A DNA stretch of 64,000 bases from Elgaria multicarinata webbii (lineage: Eukaryota; Chordata; Lepidosauria; Squamata; Anguidae). Below the pieces are notes generated by a model, which saw only the letters and a program-made list of their open reading frames with translations, made no database searches and had not been told where the DNA came from. Shown here piece by piece: positions 42,565 through 54,134 of this stretch (the first letter of the stretch is position 1; the number at the start of each line of letters is the position of its first letter). A program made the position numbers and the translations under genes. The stretch covers positions 11,085,001 through 11,149,000 of the forward strand of contig NC_086192.1 in assembly GCF_023053635.1 (NCBI RefSeq), in the 5' to 3' direction.

Positions 42565-42830
42565 CCCCCCAGCCTGGTGCCCAGCAGGTGTGATGGACTA
42601 CAACATCCATCGTCCGCAGCCGTTGGGCAGCTCGCGTGTGCTGAAGTCAGGCGCCTTCCTTCGATCTCTTGCTTTAAGGCAGACTCCCCCCCCGCCCCCA
42701 CCAACCTGGTGCCTAGCAGGGGGACTACAACGCCCATCGTTCACAGCTGTTGGCCACCTTAGCCCATACGCGTAGCTGGCTGAGGTGGTTATGGGAGTTG
42801 TAGTCCAAGCCACCTGGAGGTTTGGGGAAA
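42565..42830. repeat. Foldback repeats with GGACTACAAC motifs
   Basis: Two copies of a CAGCCTGGTGCC/CAACCTGGTGCC ... GACTACAAC unit are followed by GGGAGTTGTAGTCC. They are degraded members of the dispersed palindromic family, in TLCD3A intron 1. Confidence 0.5.
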
Positions 42831-42889
42831 GTTGCCGTAAGAGAAAAACAGCCACCTATCCATCATCTATCTATCTTTCAAGTGTTTTT

Positions 42890-43030
42890 ATTCCACTCCA
42901 TCTACACTAAGCAGGCTACAACACTTTAAAAACGTTTTGAAAACTGTGTATATAATGTGTCCTGGGCTTGAACAGTTGTCAAAAACATTATAAACCATTA
43001 TAAGCAGTAGTGTAGATCCTGCCCCCAAAA
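42890..43030. mobile_element. MITE remnant
   Basis: CCATCTACACTAAGCAGGCT at one end and AGCAGTAGTGTAGATCCTGC at the other resemble the palindromic element at 10065-10350. Confidence 0.5.
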
Positions 43031-43630
43031 GACTCCTGGAGTGACAGACCTATCATCAGCAAAACAGGGGCTGGCTTGCCGTCTAAAAGAGACACAACAC
43101 ATGAGGTAGGAGGGAAGCGGAGGGAAGAGGAAATATATGCGGTCTTTTTTAGCAAGGGTCGTAGAATTGACCGGCTTCCTCCTCAAGCACAGTTTTTTGA
43201 GCATTTTAGGACAAGAAACATCGTGAACATACCTTGTGACACATTTGGAGGAAGATAAGCACCCCCTGAGGAAAGCAAGCCAAAAAGCAGTAGTTTAATA
43301 TTAATGTCTGCTTGTCAGTATTGGAGACAGTATACTGGGGAACATGAACAGGACAGTGTCGTTTTACTCAGGGCCTGTTTGCGGGATTCCCATTGGGGCA
43401 TCCAGTTGGCCACTGTGGGAACAGGTCTAGATGCCTTTGGTCTGATCCAGCAGGGGTCTTCTTACATTCTTACTTTATGTCCTTAAAAAGCCATATTCCC
43501 TTTCACTACCCTTTTTTGTTGGTTCTAGATCTGGGTGGTTGTGGAGGCGCTTGCGATCCGAAGCACGTTTTGCCTCCGAGTCGACCCGCTTCGGAGCGCG
43601 CTTCGGAGCTCCCGACATTGGCTTAACGCA
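43031..43630. other. No gene; LINE-tail remnant at about 43085-43200
   Basis: AAAGAGACACAACACATGAG in reverse orientation marks a LINE 3' piece. A small CpG-rich patch lies at 43550-43625. No exon seen. Confidence 0.35.
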
Positions 43631-43634
43631 GCCT

Positions 43635-43690
43635 TCTCGGCTGCAGGGTGATGGGAATTGTAGTCCCAAAACATCTGGAGGGCGCCGGGT
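43635..43690. repeat. Half of a ZNF143-like foldback repeat
   Basis: GATGGGAATTGTAGTCCC and AACATCTGGAGGGCGCC are one arm of the dispersed palindromic family. Confidence 0.5.
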
Positions 43691-44184
43691 CAGGAAATAC
43701 GGGGGCGCACAGACATTAACTCCCCGCCCAGAAAGAAAAAATGTGTCCCGGAAACAAAGAACAAAAGAGGACACCCATGTGCATAATATCTGCATATGCA
43801 AAATTATATGTACAGGTGCAAATTTAGAAGGCATAACGATTATTTGCATAGAAATGCAAGTTAACTGTGTTTTCAAATGGCCTTTTAGGGTGGGTGTTTT
43901 TTTACTGGCTGTCATTCGCCCAGAGAGCGTTAGATATTAGGCAGATTAAAAATATAATAAATAAATAAAATAAAATGCATCTTGCCATAGTAGAGAACAC
44001 TGACTAGGAGACTCACACATCTGCTCAGTCTACTGTTTGGGTGTGAACTATTTTATTTTATATTATTATTATTATTATCATCATCATCATCATCATCATC
44101 ATTATCATTATTATATATTTTTTCTACTGGCAAAGGACCCGAGGCATCTTACATGGGGTAAAATCCAATGTAAAATCCAAACGA

Positions 44185-44330
44185 CAGCCCTGCGAGGTAG
44201 GTTAGGCTGGGGCATCAGGGAATGGCCCAAAGCCACCCGATGATTTTCATGGCCCATTTGGGGTCTAGAACCCGGATCTTCCGCGTCCTAGTCCAATGCT
44301 CTAACCACTATCCCGCCCTGTCGATGGGCA
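44185..44330 (-). mobile_element. tRNA-derived SINE, reverse orientation
   Basis: GACAGCCCTGCGAGGTAGG, GGCCCAAAGCCACCCGATG and GCTCTAACCACTATCCCGCC: the same SINE family as 38508-38668. An (ATT)n/(ATC)n run precedes it at 44062-44115. Confidence 0.75.
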
Positions 44331-45252
44331 TCTTCAAAGCCCATCTGCTGCACTCCTTTCTTAAAGTTCTTTCATTTTGACTTCAGACGAGATACGCCAT
44401 CAAGTAGTGCAGAGGTGTCAAACCAGTTTCATTTCAGGGACGCCCGGTGGTGGGCGGCGCCAGAGGCAAAGTAGATTGGGCCAGCAATCCCTCAAAATAG
44501 CAGTGTCTTGCAGCTCCCAAGTTCTAACTGCCAATAACCACATCTTAGAGGAGGCCAACTTTTTAGAATGGGGGAAAAACGAACAGAAAATCCGGGAAGC
44601 TACAACCAACCATTGATTGGGGAAAGGGGGCGGAGGAAGGGGCGTGGCCAATTTTAAAAAACTGGCAGGGGGTGTGCCTCCAAACCTGGCTTTCCCTCCC
44701 CATGAAATAGAGGGCACCTTAAAATCGAGGCCTGCCCATTGTAAAGTAAGCCACCTCGCCCCCCCTACAGCAGGCACGTCAGCGTTGACAGGTATGGGGA
44801 AAGTTTTGATTCGGATTAAGGAAGGACGTTTTAGTCCAGATTAAAAGGAGGCGGTTCTAACCCACTTGGGCGGCGTTCCGAGTGTGTCGAACATGCTGTT
44901 GCCGAAGGGCTCTGCTTAATACAGAAAAAAATGTTTTTTAAAGCATTAGGGAGGGAGGGAGACTCACGATCACATACAAACAGGCGCAGGGCAGTTCTCT
45001 TACTAATTGCAATGTAATTATAGTACAGGAGCATCAGCAATAACGAAAAATATATATCCAGTGTTTGTTGCTACAGGGTGCAATTCAACGAGTGGAATCA
45101 TAGGATCCGTGCCCAAGTGGTACGTTTCGGGGGCTGTTTTTTTTTTTAAAAAAATGGGACACTGTATGAGAGGAAGGAACGATACATGAACACACACATA
45201 CACCCCCAAAATAGTCTGGAAATGTCCTTCCAGAATGACTTACGTTTATCTG
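44331..45252. other. No recognised feature
   Basis: TLCD3A intron 1 sequence without a gene or repeat that I can name. Confidence 0.4.
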
Positions 45253-45665
45253 CAGTGTGGGATAGTGGTTAGAGTGTTGGGTTAGGACACGGGAGATCTG
45301 GGTTCGAGAACCACCCACCCCTCGGGTGTGCTCACTGAGGGATTTGGGCCAGTCCCATGGAATAAGGGGCTCAAGTGACAGGAAGCCAGATTCCAGTTGG
45401 ATATCAGGAAAAACTTCCTGACTGTTAGAGCAGTACGACAATGGAACCAGTGACCTAGGGAAGTTGTGGGCTCTCCCACACTAGAGGCCTTCAAGAGGCA
45501 GCTGGACAACCATCTGTCAGGGATGCTTTAGGGTGGATTCCTGCATTGAGCAGGGGGTTGGACTAGATGGCCTTATGGGTCCCTTCCAACTCTACTATTC
45601 TATGACTCTTCGCCTCGCCTACCTCGAAGGGCCGTTGTGAGGGTAAAATGGAGAGGAGGAGGAGG
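45253..45665 (+). mobile_element. tRNA-derived SINE split by a CR1 insertion
   Basis: The SINE head is at 45253-45357 (GATAGTGGTTAGAGTGTTGG with B box GGGTTCGAGAAC, then GGGCCAGTCCC). The SINE continues at about 45607-45665 (GCCTACCTCGAAGGGCCGTTG then GTGAGG). Between them lies a CR1 3' end. Confidence 0.8.
45358..45606 (+). mobile_element. CR1 LINE 3' end inserted in a SINE
   Basis: CAGGAAAAACTTCCTGACTG, GAGGCAGCTGGACAACCATC and CTGCATTGAGCAGGGGGTTG, ending in ATTCTATGA. It is a 5'-truncated CR1, younger than the SINE that it interrupts. Confidence 0.9.
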
Positions 45666-46032
45666 AGGCTGCTTCGGGCTTCCTTGCAAGAGGCAAAAAG
45701 AAGAAAGTAAAAACGCTTCTGCTTGAGAGCTGGGAAGGAACGTGACCAAGAGACCGAAGGGGAAAAATTGTCCCAAAATGCCCTTCGAGAACGACTGACA
45801 CTTCTCTGAAGCACAGAGAAATTTGTTTATAGCCCCCCATTTTTAAACAAACCTAGTCTTTTAACGTGTTTTTTTTCTCACGCTTTTTCATCTGATGTGG
45901 TCCGTTGGTCCATTGCAACAAGTTGCTAGACCTCAATGAGTACAGTTTCCCTCTTTTCCCTGTCTTAAGGAGTTAAAGAGGAATGGGAAGTAGTCTTGGG
46001 TGTTTATTTTACTCTAAGGACACAGAGTAACA

Positions 46033-46035
<3 letters not shown>
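45666..46035. other. No recognised feature
   Basis: Nothing that I can support. Confidence 0.35.

Positions 46036-46084
<49 letters not shown>
46036..46084. repeat. (ATT)n microsatellite
   Basis: About 16 TTA/ATT units, the head of a reversed LINE-like tail (CACCTACATGGCAC). Confidence 0.95.
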
Positions 46085-46239
46085 TCCACCTACATGGCAC
46101 TTTAATGTGCATGAGAGGACACATTTCTCTCCTGTGGGAATTATAGTCTAGAAATAGACAGGAGGGAAATAACAGAGGAAGAAGATGGAGGCAGGGTAAA
46201 CAAGGCAACAGGGAAAATATGTTTTGTTTTATTTTTTAA

Positions 46240-46400
46240 AGAATTTTTACCCCGCTTTTCAGCCGAAAAGCCTCCCAGAGAAGCTTGCATGAGGTCAATT
46301 TAAAAAAATTTTTTTAAAAAAAATCCAAACCGTCCTTGCCCTGCAGGCTGACAGTCTAAAAGACACGACATAAAAGGAAACTCGGTGTGCAGGGAAGATG
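46240..46400 (-). mobile_element. LINE 3' tail, reverse orientation
   Basis: TTTTTACCCCGCTTTTCAGC and CCCTGCAGGCTGACAGTCTA with AAAGACACGACATAAAAGG: a reversed 3' tail related to 54135-54360. Confidence 0.6.
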
Positions 46401-46539
46401 AAAACAGGCTAAGCCGGGCACTATTACAAAAAGGAATAGTTATTAGCGTTTGTGGTGTTCCACAGTCCATCTTAGGATGTTTGCCACAAACTTACAGGGC
46501 GGGATGGTTGTCTCCTTTATCAGGCACGCAGGAATGGGG

Positions 46540-47275
46540 TGGAGAGATTTGAACAACTCCAAGATCCTTCTCTTCAGCAATACTACAAACGAGAAGGATC
46601 TTGTTGTTGTAGATATCAAGCTGAATATGAGCCAACACTGCGATATGGCTGCAAGAAAGGCCAATGCTATTTTTGGCTGCGTAGCTTCCCAAAAGTATAG
46701 CTTCCAAATCCCGTGAGGTACTGGTTCCTCTCTATTCGGCCCTGGTTAGGCCTCATTCTAGAGTATTGCGTCCAGTTCTGGGCTCCACAATTCAAGAAGG
46801 ATGCAGAAAGCTGGAGCGTGTTCAGAGGAGGGCAACCAGGAGGATCAGGGGTCTGGAAACAAAGCCCTATGATGAGAGACTGAAAGAACTGGGCATGTTT
46901 AGCCTGGAGAAGAGAAGATTGAGGGGAGACATGAGAGCCCTCTTCAAATCCTTAAAAGGTTGTCACACAGAGGAGGGCCAGGATCTCTTCTCGATCCTCC
47001 CGGAGTGCAGGACACAGAATAACGGGCTGAAGTTACAGGAAGCCAGATTCCGGCTGGACATCAGGAAAAACTTCCTGACTGTTAGAGCAGTACGACAATG
47101 GAACCCATGACCTAGGGAGGTTGTGGGCTCTCCCACACTAGAGGCCTTCAAGAGGCAGCTGGACAGCCATCTGTCAGGGATGCTTTAGGGTGGATTCCTG
47201 CATTGAGCAGGGGGGTTGGACTCGATGGCCTTATAGGCCCCTTCCAACTCTACTATTCTATGATTCTATGAATCT
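46540..47275 (+). mobile_element. CR1 LINE, reverse-transcriptase C-terminus and 3' end
   Basis: Encodes VVDIKLNMSQHCDMAARKAN, then [39 protein letters not shown] and [18 protein letters not shown], ending in ATTCTATGATTCTATG. It is the longest CR1 copy in the window and is broken. Confidence 0.93.
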
Positions 47276-48650
47276 AGGACTTTCACAGCCTTCACCACTT
47301 TACTGTACTGCTCCCTTTCCCACGTCCATGCAGCCAGATAAAACCTGGCTCAGCAGTTTGTGAGCGTTTATCAGCACAAATTGTTGTCGTTGCTGGAACA
47401 GCCCGGATGGACTATGACCCTTTGGTGAATTTTCAGGCTGGCAAAATTTGAACCCAGCGTAGGAGGGGAATAGGGCAAGGGAAGAAAGAGGAGCTTCCTT
47501 CTCGATGAGATCTAGCAGCTTTTAGGCTTCCTGCTTGTAGACATCTAGCAATGTGGCGCCTTGAGATCTAGCAACTTGAGATTGCAGCCTGACCGGCCTC
47601 CCCCCTCACCGCTGTATAAAACGGGTATGCGTGGTGGCGGCGGGATTTTCTGTGACTTCCACCGGAGTCCCATTTAGAGAGGCTCCCCCGACGCTCCACG
47701 TGCTTCTGAGGTCGTGCAGAGTGCTTTCTTGTCAACCGCAGGGACCCATTCTGAGGCCTTAACACAGCTGGGATTCCAGGGCAGGGATTTTAAATCTGAA
47801 TTGCTGCCCATCTCTGAAAAGGCCCCCTGGGGAAATGTTGACGCTGTCTCGGTTTGATTGTTTAAAACTGGTTTTTAGCCAAGCCGGCTGTGGAAAAGCA
47901 AGCAGACTCCTAAGCGGTGCATTTGGCATTTGTAATCCTCTTTAACCACCCATTTAGTGATTGATTAATGTAGAATCATGCCATACAAAGTACATTTCTA
48001 GTCCTCGTGGCTCTCAGTACAGGACCGATTCAAATTGGAGAACTGTCAACCTCTGTTCAAAGAAGAACCCGTATTTTGGCGTGAGTTGCTGCTTTGGGAA
48101 TTCCTCTGGATTACAAGAGCCCAGAGCAGCGGTCCATGCAGGGATGCAACGGGCAGCCTCTTTGGAGGGTGGGCAATTCTGTAGCATATCATGACAGAAC
48201 CAGACAGCCACGGCCCGTGCCTGGCCGAACCAACCGCCCCTTGATGAGAGGACGGCGAGTCTGGAGCAGGGACTCTCCCAGGGGTGCAGTGGGGCACCCT
48301 CCCTTGCGGATTTGTGATTTGCCCCCTGCGGGAATCTTGAATGACTCAATCACATTTCTAAACGCCTCAGTCTCCAAACCGGAGCTTCCCTCCCGGTAGG
48401 AAGGAGGAGCAACCAGAGCAGGAAGTCGCACAGAGCTACGACAGAGAACCTCCTCTGGAGAGAGGAGTGGCTTGACGGATCTGGCCACAGCCCACGTGGA
48501 CCCGTGGCCGGAGGAAACATTTGCCGTGTCGAGCTTGCGTTTGGGGGAATGCTTGGTTTGAATCTGCCTCTGCAGCTCCCTTGGGTGCTTCTAGACAGGG
48601 GGCGTCTAGCGCCACCGAGAACGTACCATTATTCTTCACGTGGCCCTGCT
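47276..48650. other. No recognised feature
   Basis: About 1.4 kb of TLCD3A intron 1 with no exon, RNA gene or repeat that I can name. Confidence 0.4.
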
Positions 48651-48654
48651 GCTC

Positions 48655-48770
48655 CGTTTTGTCCTCACAACAACCCTGTGAGGTAGGTTAGGCCGAGAGT
48701 CCGTGACTGGCACAATGAGCTTCATGGTTCAAACCCAGATCTCCAGAGTTCCAATCCAACACTGTAACCT
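48655..48770 (-). mobile_element. tRNA-derived SINE, reverse orientation, partial
   Basis: CAACCCTGTGAGGTAGGTTA, then GGTTCAAACCCAGATCTCC and CAACACTGTAACC. Confidence 0.65.
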
Positions 48771-49924
48771 GGGACGAGACAACGTGGTGTCTGTGGCCAC
48801 CAATGGACAGCCGGACCTGTTTCGTGGCACCTGCCACGGTGTCCACATTGTTTTAAATCAAGGCATTTCCGTCCTAGCAGCAGAGAACCCTGTAAAATAG
48901 GTTTCTGTTGAAGGCCTGAGGGTCCCAAAGATTTGGTTTTTTTTAAAAAAAAAGTGTGTTTGGGGATCACACGTCACCTCTGCCTCTGCAGCCATTTTGT
49001 GGCGGTGCCCAGGAGAGTTCCTCAAACATGCCCCACAGGGCTGCCTGCTCACCACTGCTGTGACCGCTTCACCACGCTGCCTCTCCATCCAAAGGCATCG
49101 CTCGGCTGTTCCGTCCTTTGCTCCTTAAGAGGTTTTGTCATTATTACAGCAAAGAAAAGAACACAAGGGCGCAGAAAGGCGAGAGAGCGAAGCCTCCCCA
49201 CTCTAAAATCCCTGCCGAATAAAAGCATGGGTTTTGTTTCTTTTCTCGGGGAGACACATTCTACTACAAACCCCATCATCCCCTTGCTGGGAATTGCTGT
49301 CCAACGCAGCCAGGTCAGGGAAGGCCACAAGGTGTCAGAGACGGGACCTGTCGTCTGGGGAATATTTTTCCGGGCGGGCGTGTCTGCCGAGCGTTTCTTA
49401 AAAGCCACGGGCCACCAGACCACCTCAAAAGGCCACGAAGGAAATGCAAGTCAAACGCTGAGGGAGTCCCTGGCCTCCCTCAAACGGCCCCTCGGCTGAC
49501 ATCTGCCCTGCAGACATCGCTGACCTGGTTTTTAATTTTTATTTTGTAATTTCAAAGTCCAGGAAATACTTCGAAGTGTATTGGGGGAAATGCAGCTAAA
49601 GGACAGTGGGGCACAAAGTTAACCGCCCTCCCCATTCATAATATTCCGGAAACTGGCATTCTTAAGCACCGATTTTGATTTCCGCCACTGACAAATCTCC
49701 CCAGATGCCAGCCGGCCTGAACAAAGTGTACCATTTCCTCTCGGCAAGGGATGATTAAACGTCAGGACAAGGCTTATTGATTTAAGGATATTTACCTAGC
49801 GTAACTGGACACAGTGACCTCGCCAATTCGAGTTTCCAAATGTTTTTATGGCAGGGCTGGAAGCATTTATTTCCTTTGTTTTCTTCTCTCTTCTCCCTCC
49901 CCCCCCCCCCCACCAAAAAAATCA
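48771..49924. other. No gene; possible dispersed repeat at 48980-49060
   Basis: GCCATTTTGTGGCGGTGCCC mirrors GGGCACCGCCACAAAATGGC at about 34886-34905, so a dispersed repeat is present. Nothing else recognised. Confidence 0.4.
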
Positions 49925-49929
49925 AACTG

Positions 49930-50150
49930 ATGAGCTGCAAATCAGGGCGTTCTGGGTTCAAATCCCATCTCTGTCGTGAAATCCTGTCTCTGTCGGGTTC
50001 GAATCCTGTCCTGTCTTGTTTGGTGGCCTAAGCCTGCTCTCTTGGCCTCTGCACCTGCAAAGATGGAGGGGAGGGGATGATAACACCGGTCTACCTCGCA
50101 GGGTTATTGTAACAACGGCGATTACATTATGTCACGTAAAGTTCTTCGAA
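49930..50150 (+). mobile_element. MIR/CORE-like tRNA SINE, degraded
   Basis: Two B-box-like blocks (GGGTTCAAATCCC and GGGTTCGAATCCTG) are followed by CTACCTCGCAGGGTTATTGT and a TAAAGTTCTTCGAACATGC end, the order found in MIR-type CORE-SINEs. Confidence 0.5.
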
Positions 50151-50654
50151 CATGCAAAGTTCTGTCCCAGCCTGCCCTGAACTGGTTCCCTCCAGATCCG
50201 TTGGACTACAACTCCCAGAATCCTCCAGACAGCAAGGGCTGAAGCCATTCAAGAGTTTACAAGCTAAACCTGTTGCAAAACGTTACAGTATTCCTGTTCA
50301 GTACCCTGCACCAGGAGACTCTATTCCGTTCCCTCTTCCACTCTAGTTTCTTGGTGTTGCCCCCCCAAGGAGTCATTCAGTCCCTGTGTAGCTCATTCCC
50401 CATTGGGATGACCCCCCCACCCCAACTTCAGAGGCTCTGCAGGTAATCCTAATCTACATAGCCGCTGCGGTCCTAAAATGACATCATAATTTGCTAGTCA
50501 GGCGTCGTTAGACGTGGGCCCATGGGGCGCCCCGCCCCAGATATATTCCCCGGTGCCCTGAGTGTCTTTTGAAGGCAATAGAAGGTGTTTTTCCCAGCTT
50601 AATTGCCATGCCAGTGGCGATTTTCAAGCAAGATCACAGCTGGGGAAGGAAGGT

Positions 50655-50720
50655 TTATTTATATTACATTTTTATACCGCCCAATAGCCGAAGCTCTCTG
50701 GGCGGTTCACAAAATTATTT
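50655..50720 (-). mobile_element. L2-like LINE 3' tail, reverse orientation
   Basis: TTTTTATACCGCCCAATAGC followed by GAAGCTCTCTGGGCGGTTC. Confidence 0.7.
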
Positions 50721-50947
50721 AACTCTCTCTTTCCCACGTGCTGCAGCAACCCCCCCACCAAAAATTCCCCTTGCATGGCAATGAACCTTGGGGGAAAACC
50801 CTTCTTCCATTGGTGTGGGATGATCCGAGTCAGGGTGACTGTATTTGAGTTGATTTTACATGAGAAATCAATTGCCTTTGCCTCCTGCGGAATTCAAATA
50901 GTACTTGTTGCTAAATGTGCATATATATTGATTGATTAGAGAGAGAG

Positions 50948-51693
50948 ATAAGAGGCAGCTGGACAAGCATCTGTCAGGGATGCTTTAGGGTGGATTCCTG
51001 CATTGAGCAAGGGGTTGGACTTGATGGCCTTGTAGGCCCCTTCCAACTCTGCTATTCTATGATTCTATGATTAGGGAAAACTTCCTGGCTGTAAGAGCAG
51101 TACGACAATGGAACCAGTTCCCTAGGGAGGTGGTGGGCTCTCCCACACTAGAGGCCTTCAGGAGGCAGCTGGACAACCATCTGTCAGGGATGCTTTAGGG
51201 TGGACTCCTGCATTGAGCAGGGGGTTGGACTTGATGGCCTTGTAGGACCCTTCCAACTCTACTATTCTATGATTCTATGATTAGGGAAAACTTCCTGGCT
51301 GTTAGAGCAGTACGACAATGGAACCAGTTACTTAGGGAGGTGGTGGGCTCTCCCACACTAGAGGCCTTCAGGAGGCAGCTGGACAACCATCTGTCAGGGA
51401 TGCTTTAGGGTGGACTCCTGCATTGAGCAGAGGGTTGGACTCGATGGCCTTGTAGGACCCTTCCAACTCTACTATTCTATGATTCTATGATTAGGGAAAA
51501 CTTCCTGGCTGTAAGAGCAGTACGACAATGGAACCAGTGACCTAGGGCGGTTGTGGGCTCTCCCACACTAGAGGCCTTCAGGAGGCAGCTGGACAACCAT
51601 CTGTCAGGGATGCTTTAGGGTGGATTCCTGCATTGAGCAGGGGGTTGGACTCGATGGCCTTGTAGGCCCCTTCCAACTCTGCTATTCTATGAT
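50948..51693 (+). repeat. Tandem array of the CR1 3' end, about 210-bp period
   Basis: TTAGGGAAAACTTCCTGGCT recurs at 51072, 51282 and 51491, and AGGCAGCTGGACAA about every 210 bp, giving roughly 3.5 copies of the last 210 bp of CR1. Each ends in ATTCTATGATTCTATGA. The array is TLCD3A-sense in intron 1, about 100 bp from exon 2. Confidence 0.93.
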
Positions 51694-51738
51694 AAATAAG
51701 CACGTTTCGATTGGTGTTCTGTGGCCTTTGACTCTTAT

Positions 51739-51771
<33 letters not shown>

Positions 51772-51798
51772 GTGTGTGTGTCTGTTTCCTCTCCTTAG
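51739..51798 (+). repeat. TLCD3A: (TC)n(TG)n tract forming the exon 2 acceptor
   Basis: TC repeats (about 51739-51770) and TG repeats (51771-51782) run into TTTCCTCTCCTTAG at the TLCD3A exon 2 border, so a microsatellite supplies much of the polypyrimidine tract. Confidence 0.9.
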
Positions 51799-51882
51799 GT
51801 TGGTGTCCTCCATTCAAGCCATCATGGCCACCGTTTCGGGAATCGTAGTCATCGTTAGCTGCAGCGATGTGGTTAACGGCAG
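51799..51882 (+). CDS. TLCD3A: TLCD3A coding exon 2
   Basis: The 84-bp exon encodes (R)LVSSIQAIMATVSGIVVI, then VSCSDVVNG and part of R69: residues 42-69, including the second hydrophobic segment, inside the TLC domain. The acceptor is CTCCTTAG and the donor GGCAG|GTAATT. It starts and ends in phase 2, as does the exon 1 donor. Intron 1 is 9.5 kb. Confidence 0.95.
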
Positions 51883-52084
51883 GTAATTAAAAAAAAAAGG
51901 AGCAGCATTGTAAATTAAAGCCAGGTGCGCGAGGACTTTCACCCTCGGAGGTTGCCTTAGCTACAACCTGCCCTGACTCCAGAGGGACTGGCTTCGGAGT
52001 AAACGCACGTGGGATCACGGCCACCCGCCACCAGGCAACTTGCCGTCGCTTTCATGCATCCGATCGGATTGGAATAAGAGCCAG

Positions 52085-52260
52085 AGCGAGATAGAGGATA
52101 GAGTGATCCGGGTTCCAGTGCCGGCTTGGCTACGAAGCTGACTTGAGGCCAGTCTCTGGCTGTCAGCCGAGCCTACCTCACAGGGTTGTTGTGAGCACAA
52201 AATGGAGAAAGCAGAGGAGTATATAAGTTGCCTCAGGGTTCTTGCAAGAGAACAGTAAGA
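52085..52260 (+). mobile_element. tRNA-derived SINE, degraded head
   Basis: CCGGGTTCCAGTGCCGGC (decayed B box), GAGGCCAGTCTCTGGC and GCCTACCTCACAGGGTTGTT then GTGAGC, followed by an AAGTTGCCTCAGG-type end. In TLCD3A intron 2. Confidence 0.7.
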
Positions 52261-52379
52261 GGGTTATAAATGTGATAGTAAATAATATAAATAAGATTCT
52301 TTCTCCCCCTCCCCCCAAAGTGGTTGACGACCATCCCTGTATCCAGGTCTCGAGTTCGAGTTCAACTAAGGGGATTATA

Positions 52380-52640
52380 GCACCCTAGAGTTGGAAGGGG
52401 CCATTTAGGCCATTCAGCCAATCCCTCTGCTTAGTGCAAGGATGCAATTTCAAGCATCCCTGTCCAATCTTTGCTTGAATACTTCCAGCAACAGAAAGTC
52501 CACCTTCCCTATGGGGCTGGCTCCGTTGTAAGGCTGCTCTGACTGTGAAGAAGCTCTCCCCACCCTCTGAGGTCCACCCCAAACCTGTCTCCCTGTTATT
52601 CAGCCTGTTATTTATTTCGCATCCTACACTCTTGGATTAT
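52380..52640 (-). mobile_element. Older CR1 LINE 3' fragment
   Basis: CTAGAGTTGGAAGGGGCCAT, TCCAATCTTTGCTTGAATAC and CCCCAAACCTGTCTCCCTG in reverse orientation. It diverges from the other CR1 copies, so it is probably an older subfamily. Confidence 0.7.
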
Positions 52641-53750
52641 AGAGGTTGTGGCATTCCGACTTTTCTTCTCAGACGTGCCTGAGATCACGTCTGGGGAGTC
52701 CAAAGGCTCAGCTTTGCTGTGCAAGCGGAGGCAGGGAGCTGGGTGTTCCATACCAGGTCCGCCCAATCCATGGGCTTCATACCACCTGCCAATCAGACGG
52801 GCAGATGTCGGGCTCGCTGCTCTGCACGCCTGAGCACAAACCGTATCAGGATTGTTCACTCAGCTAGACCTCCGCCTTCCCGGTTCCCTTCCCAGTGCTA
52901 GGGTTCGCCCAGTCAGATATGATCAAGGAAACAGTGCCGTGGCCGTGGGTCACAGATTTTATGGCTGGCAGAAAGCTGAACTCCAATGTGTGTTGGCTCC
53001 AAAAGTTTCTCTTGTTCGTTTCTGCAGCCAGATTGCTTTGGAACGTGAAGCTACCAGGGCTTAATAACAACAGATCCACCCTCTTCTATGGATGGCGCGT
53101 TTTTAAATTTAAAAATAAAGCGCCATCCTGACCTCGTCGCGATTGCCAAATCTTGAAGCAGAGTGTTCCACTTGTTCGTTAGAGGGAAACGAGAGGAGAA
53201 ATAGGACCAATCTACCAGCCCACTGAAAGCCTTGATTTTTTTCCTCTCCCCTCCTCGTCCCTTTTTCCTTACGTGTTGTGTCTTTTTAGATTGTAAGCCT
53301 GCAGAGCAGAGGCCGTCTCCTTTGACTGATTGCACGGGCCAGAAGGCTTGTTGTATGATATGCTACAGTTGAGGCTTGACTGAAACCAAAACGTTTCACT
53401 ATTTCCACTGAAAAGGACCCTTCTGGTTGAAATGCGTCTGGCCGTTAGAAAAAGAGCACTTTTTATGAAAATGTTGAAAGTTCGATTTAGAAATACAAGT
53501 GCTCTTATGTGAAAACATTGTCCATTTTAATTCATTTGCTTTGTATGACCTTTTGTACTTTTTATGGTCCTTAACTTTGTTTTTATCAACTGAAAGTAAC
53601 AAGGAGACCTAGGAGCAAATATTCATGGGGGCAGAAGGTCAAAGATGTCGTGGTAGTCCCAGGTAAAGGGGGCAGCAAGTATTTATCCATTAATGATTCC
53701 TGGCTTTTAAAAAGCTGTATTATCTGCCGAAACTTCACACGTGCAGGAGA
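52641..53750. other. No gene; small LINE-tail piece at 53230-53310
   Basis: TTGTGTCTTTTTAGATTGTA and AAGCCTGCAGAGCAGAGGC are a LINE 3' tail. The rest of this TLCD3A intron 2 stretch is unassigned. Confidence 0.4.
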
Positions 53751-54134
53751 ACCTAAGAAGAGTCCTGATGCTGGATCAGACCAAGGGTCCATCTAGTCCA
53801 GCACTCTGGTCACACAGTGGCCGACGAGCTGTCGACCAGGGAAAACCCACAAGCAGGATGTGAGTGCAACAGCACCCTCCCACCCATGTTCCCCAGCAAC
53901 TGGTATATATAGGCTTCCTGCCTCTGATCCTGGAGGGAGCACGTAGCCATCAGGACTAGACGCCTTTGATAGCCTTCTCCTCCAGGAATTCATCCAACCC
54001 CCTTTCAAAGCCATCCGAATGGGTGTCCATCACTACATCTTGTGGCAGTGAGTTCCATAGTTTAACTCTGCGCTGTGTGAACAAGTCCTTCCTTTGATCT
54101 GTCCTGAATCTCCCACCCTTCAGCTTCATGGGAT

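Noticed and set aside
46766-47110. 114-codon open frame considered as a host gene
   Set aside because: It is the CR1 reverse-transcriptase C-terminus ([19 protein letters not shown]).
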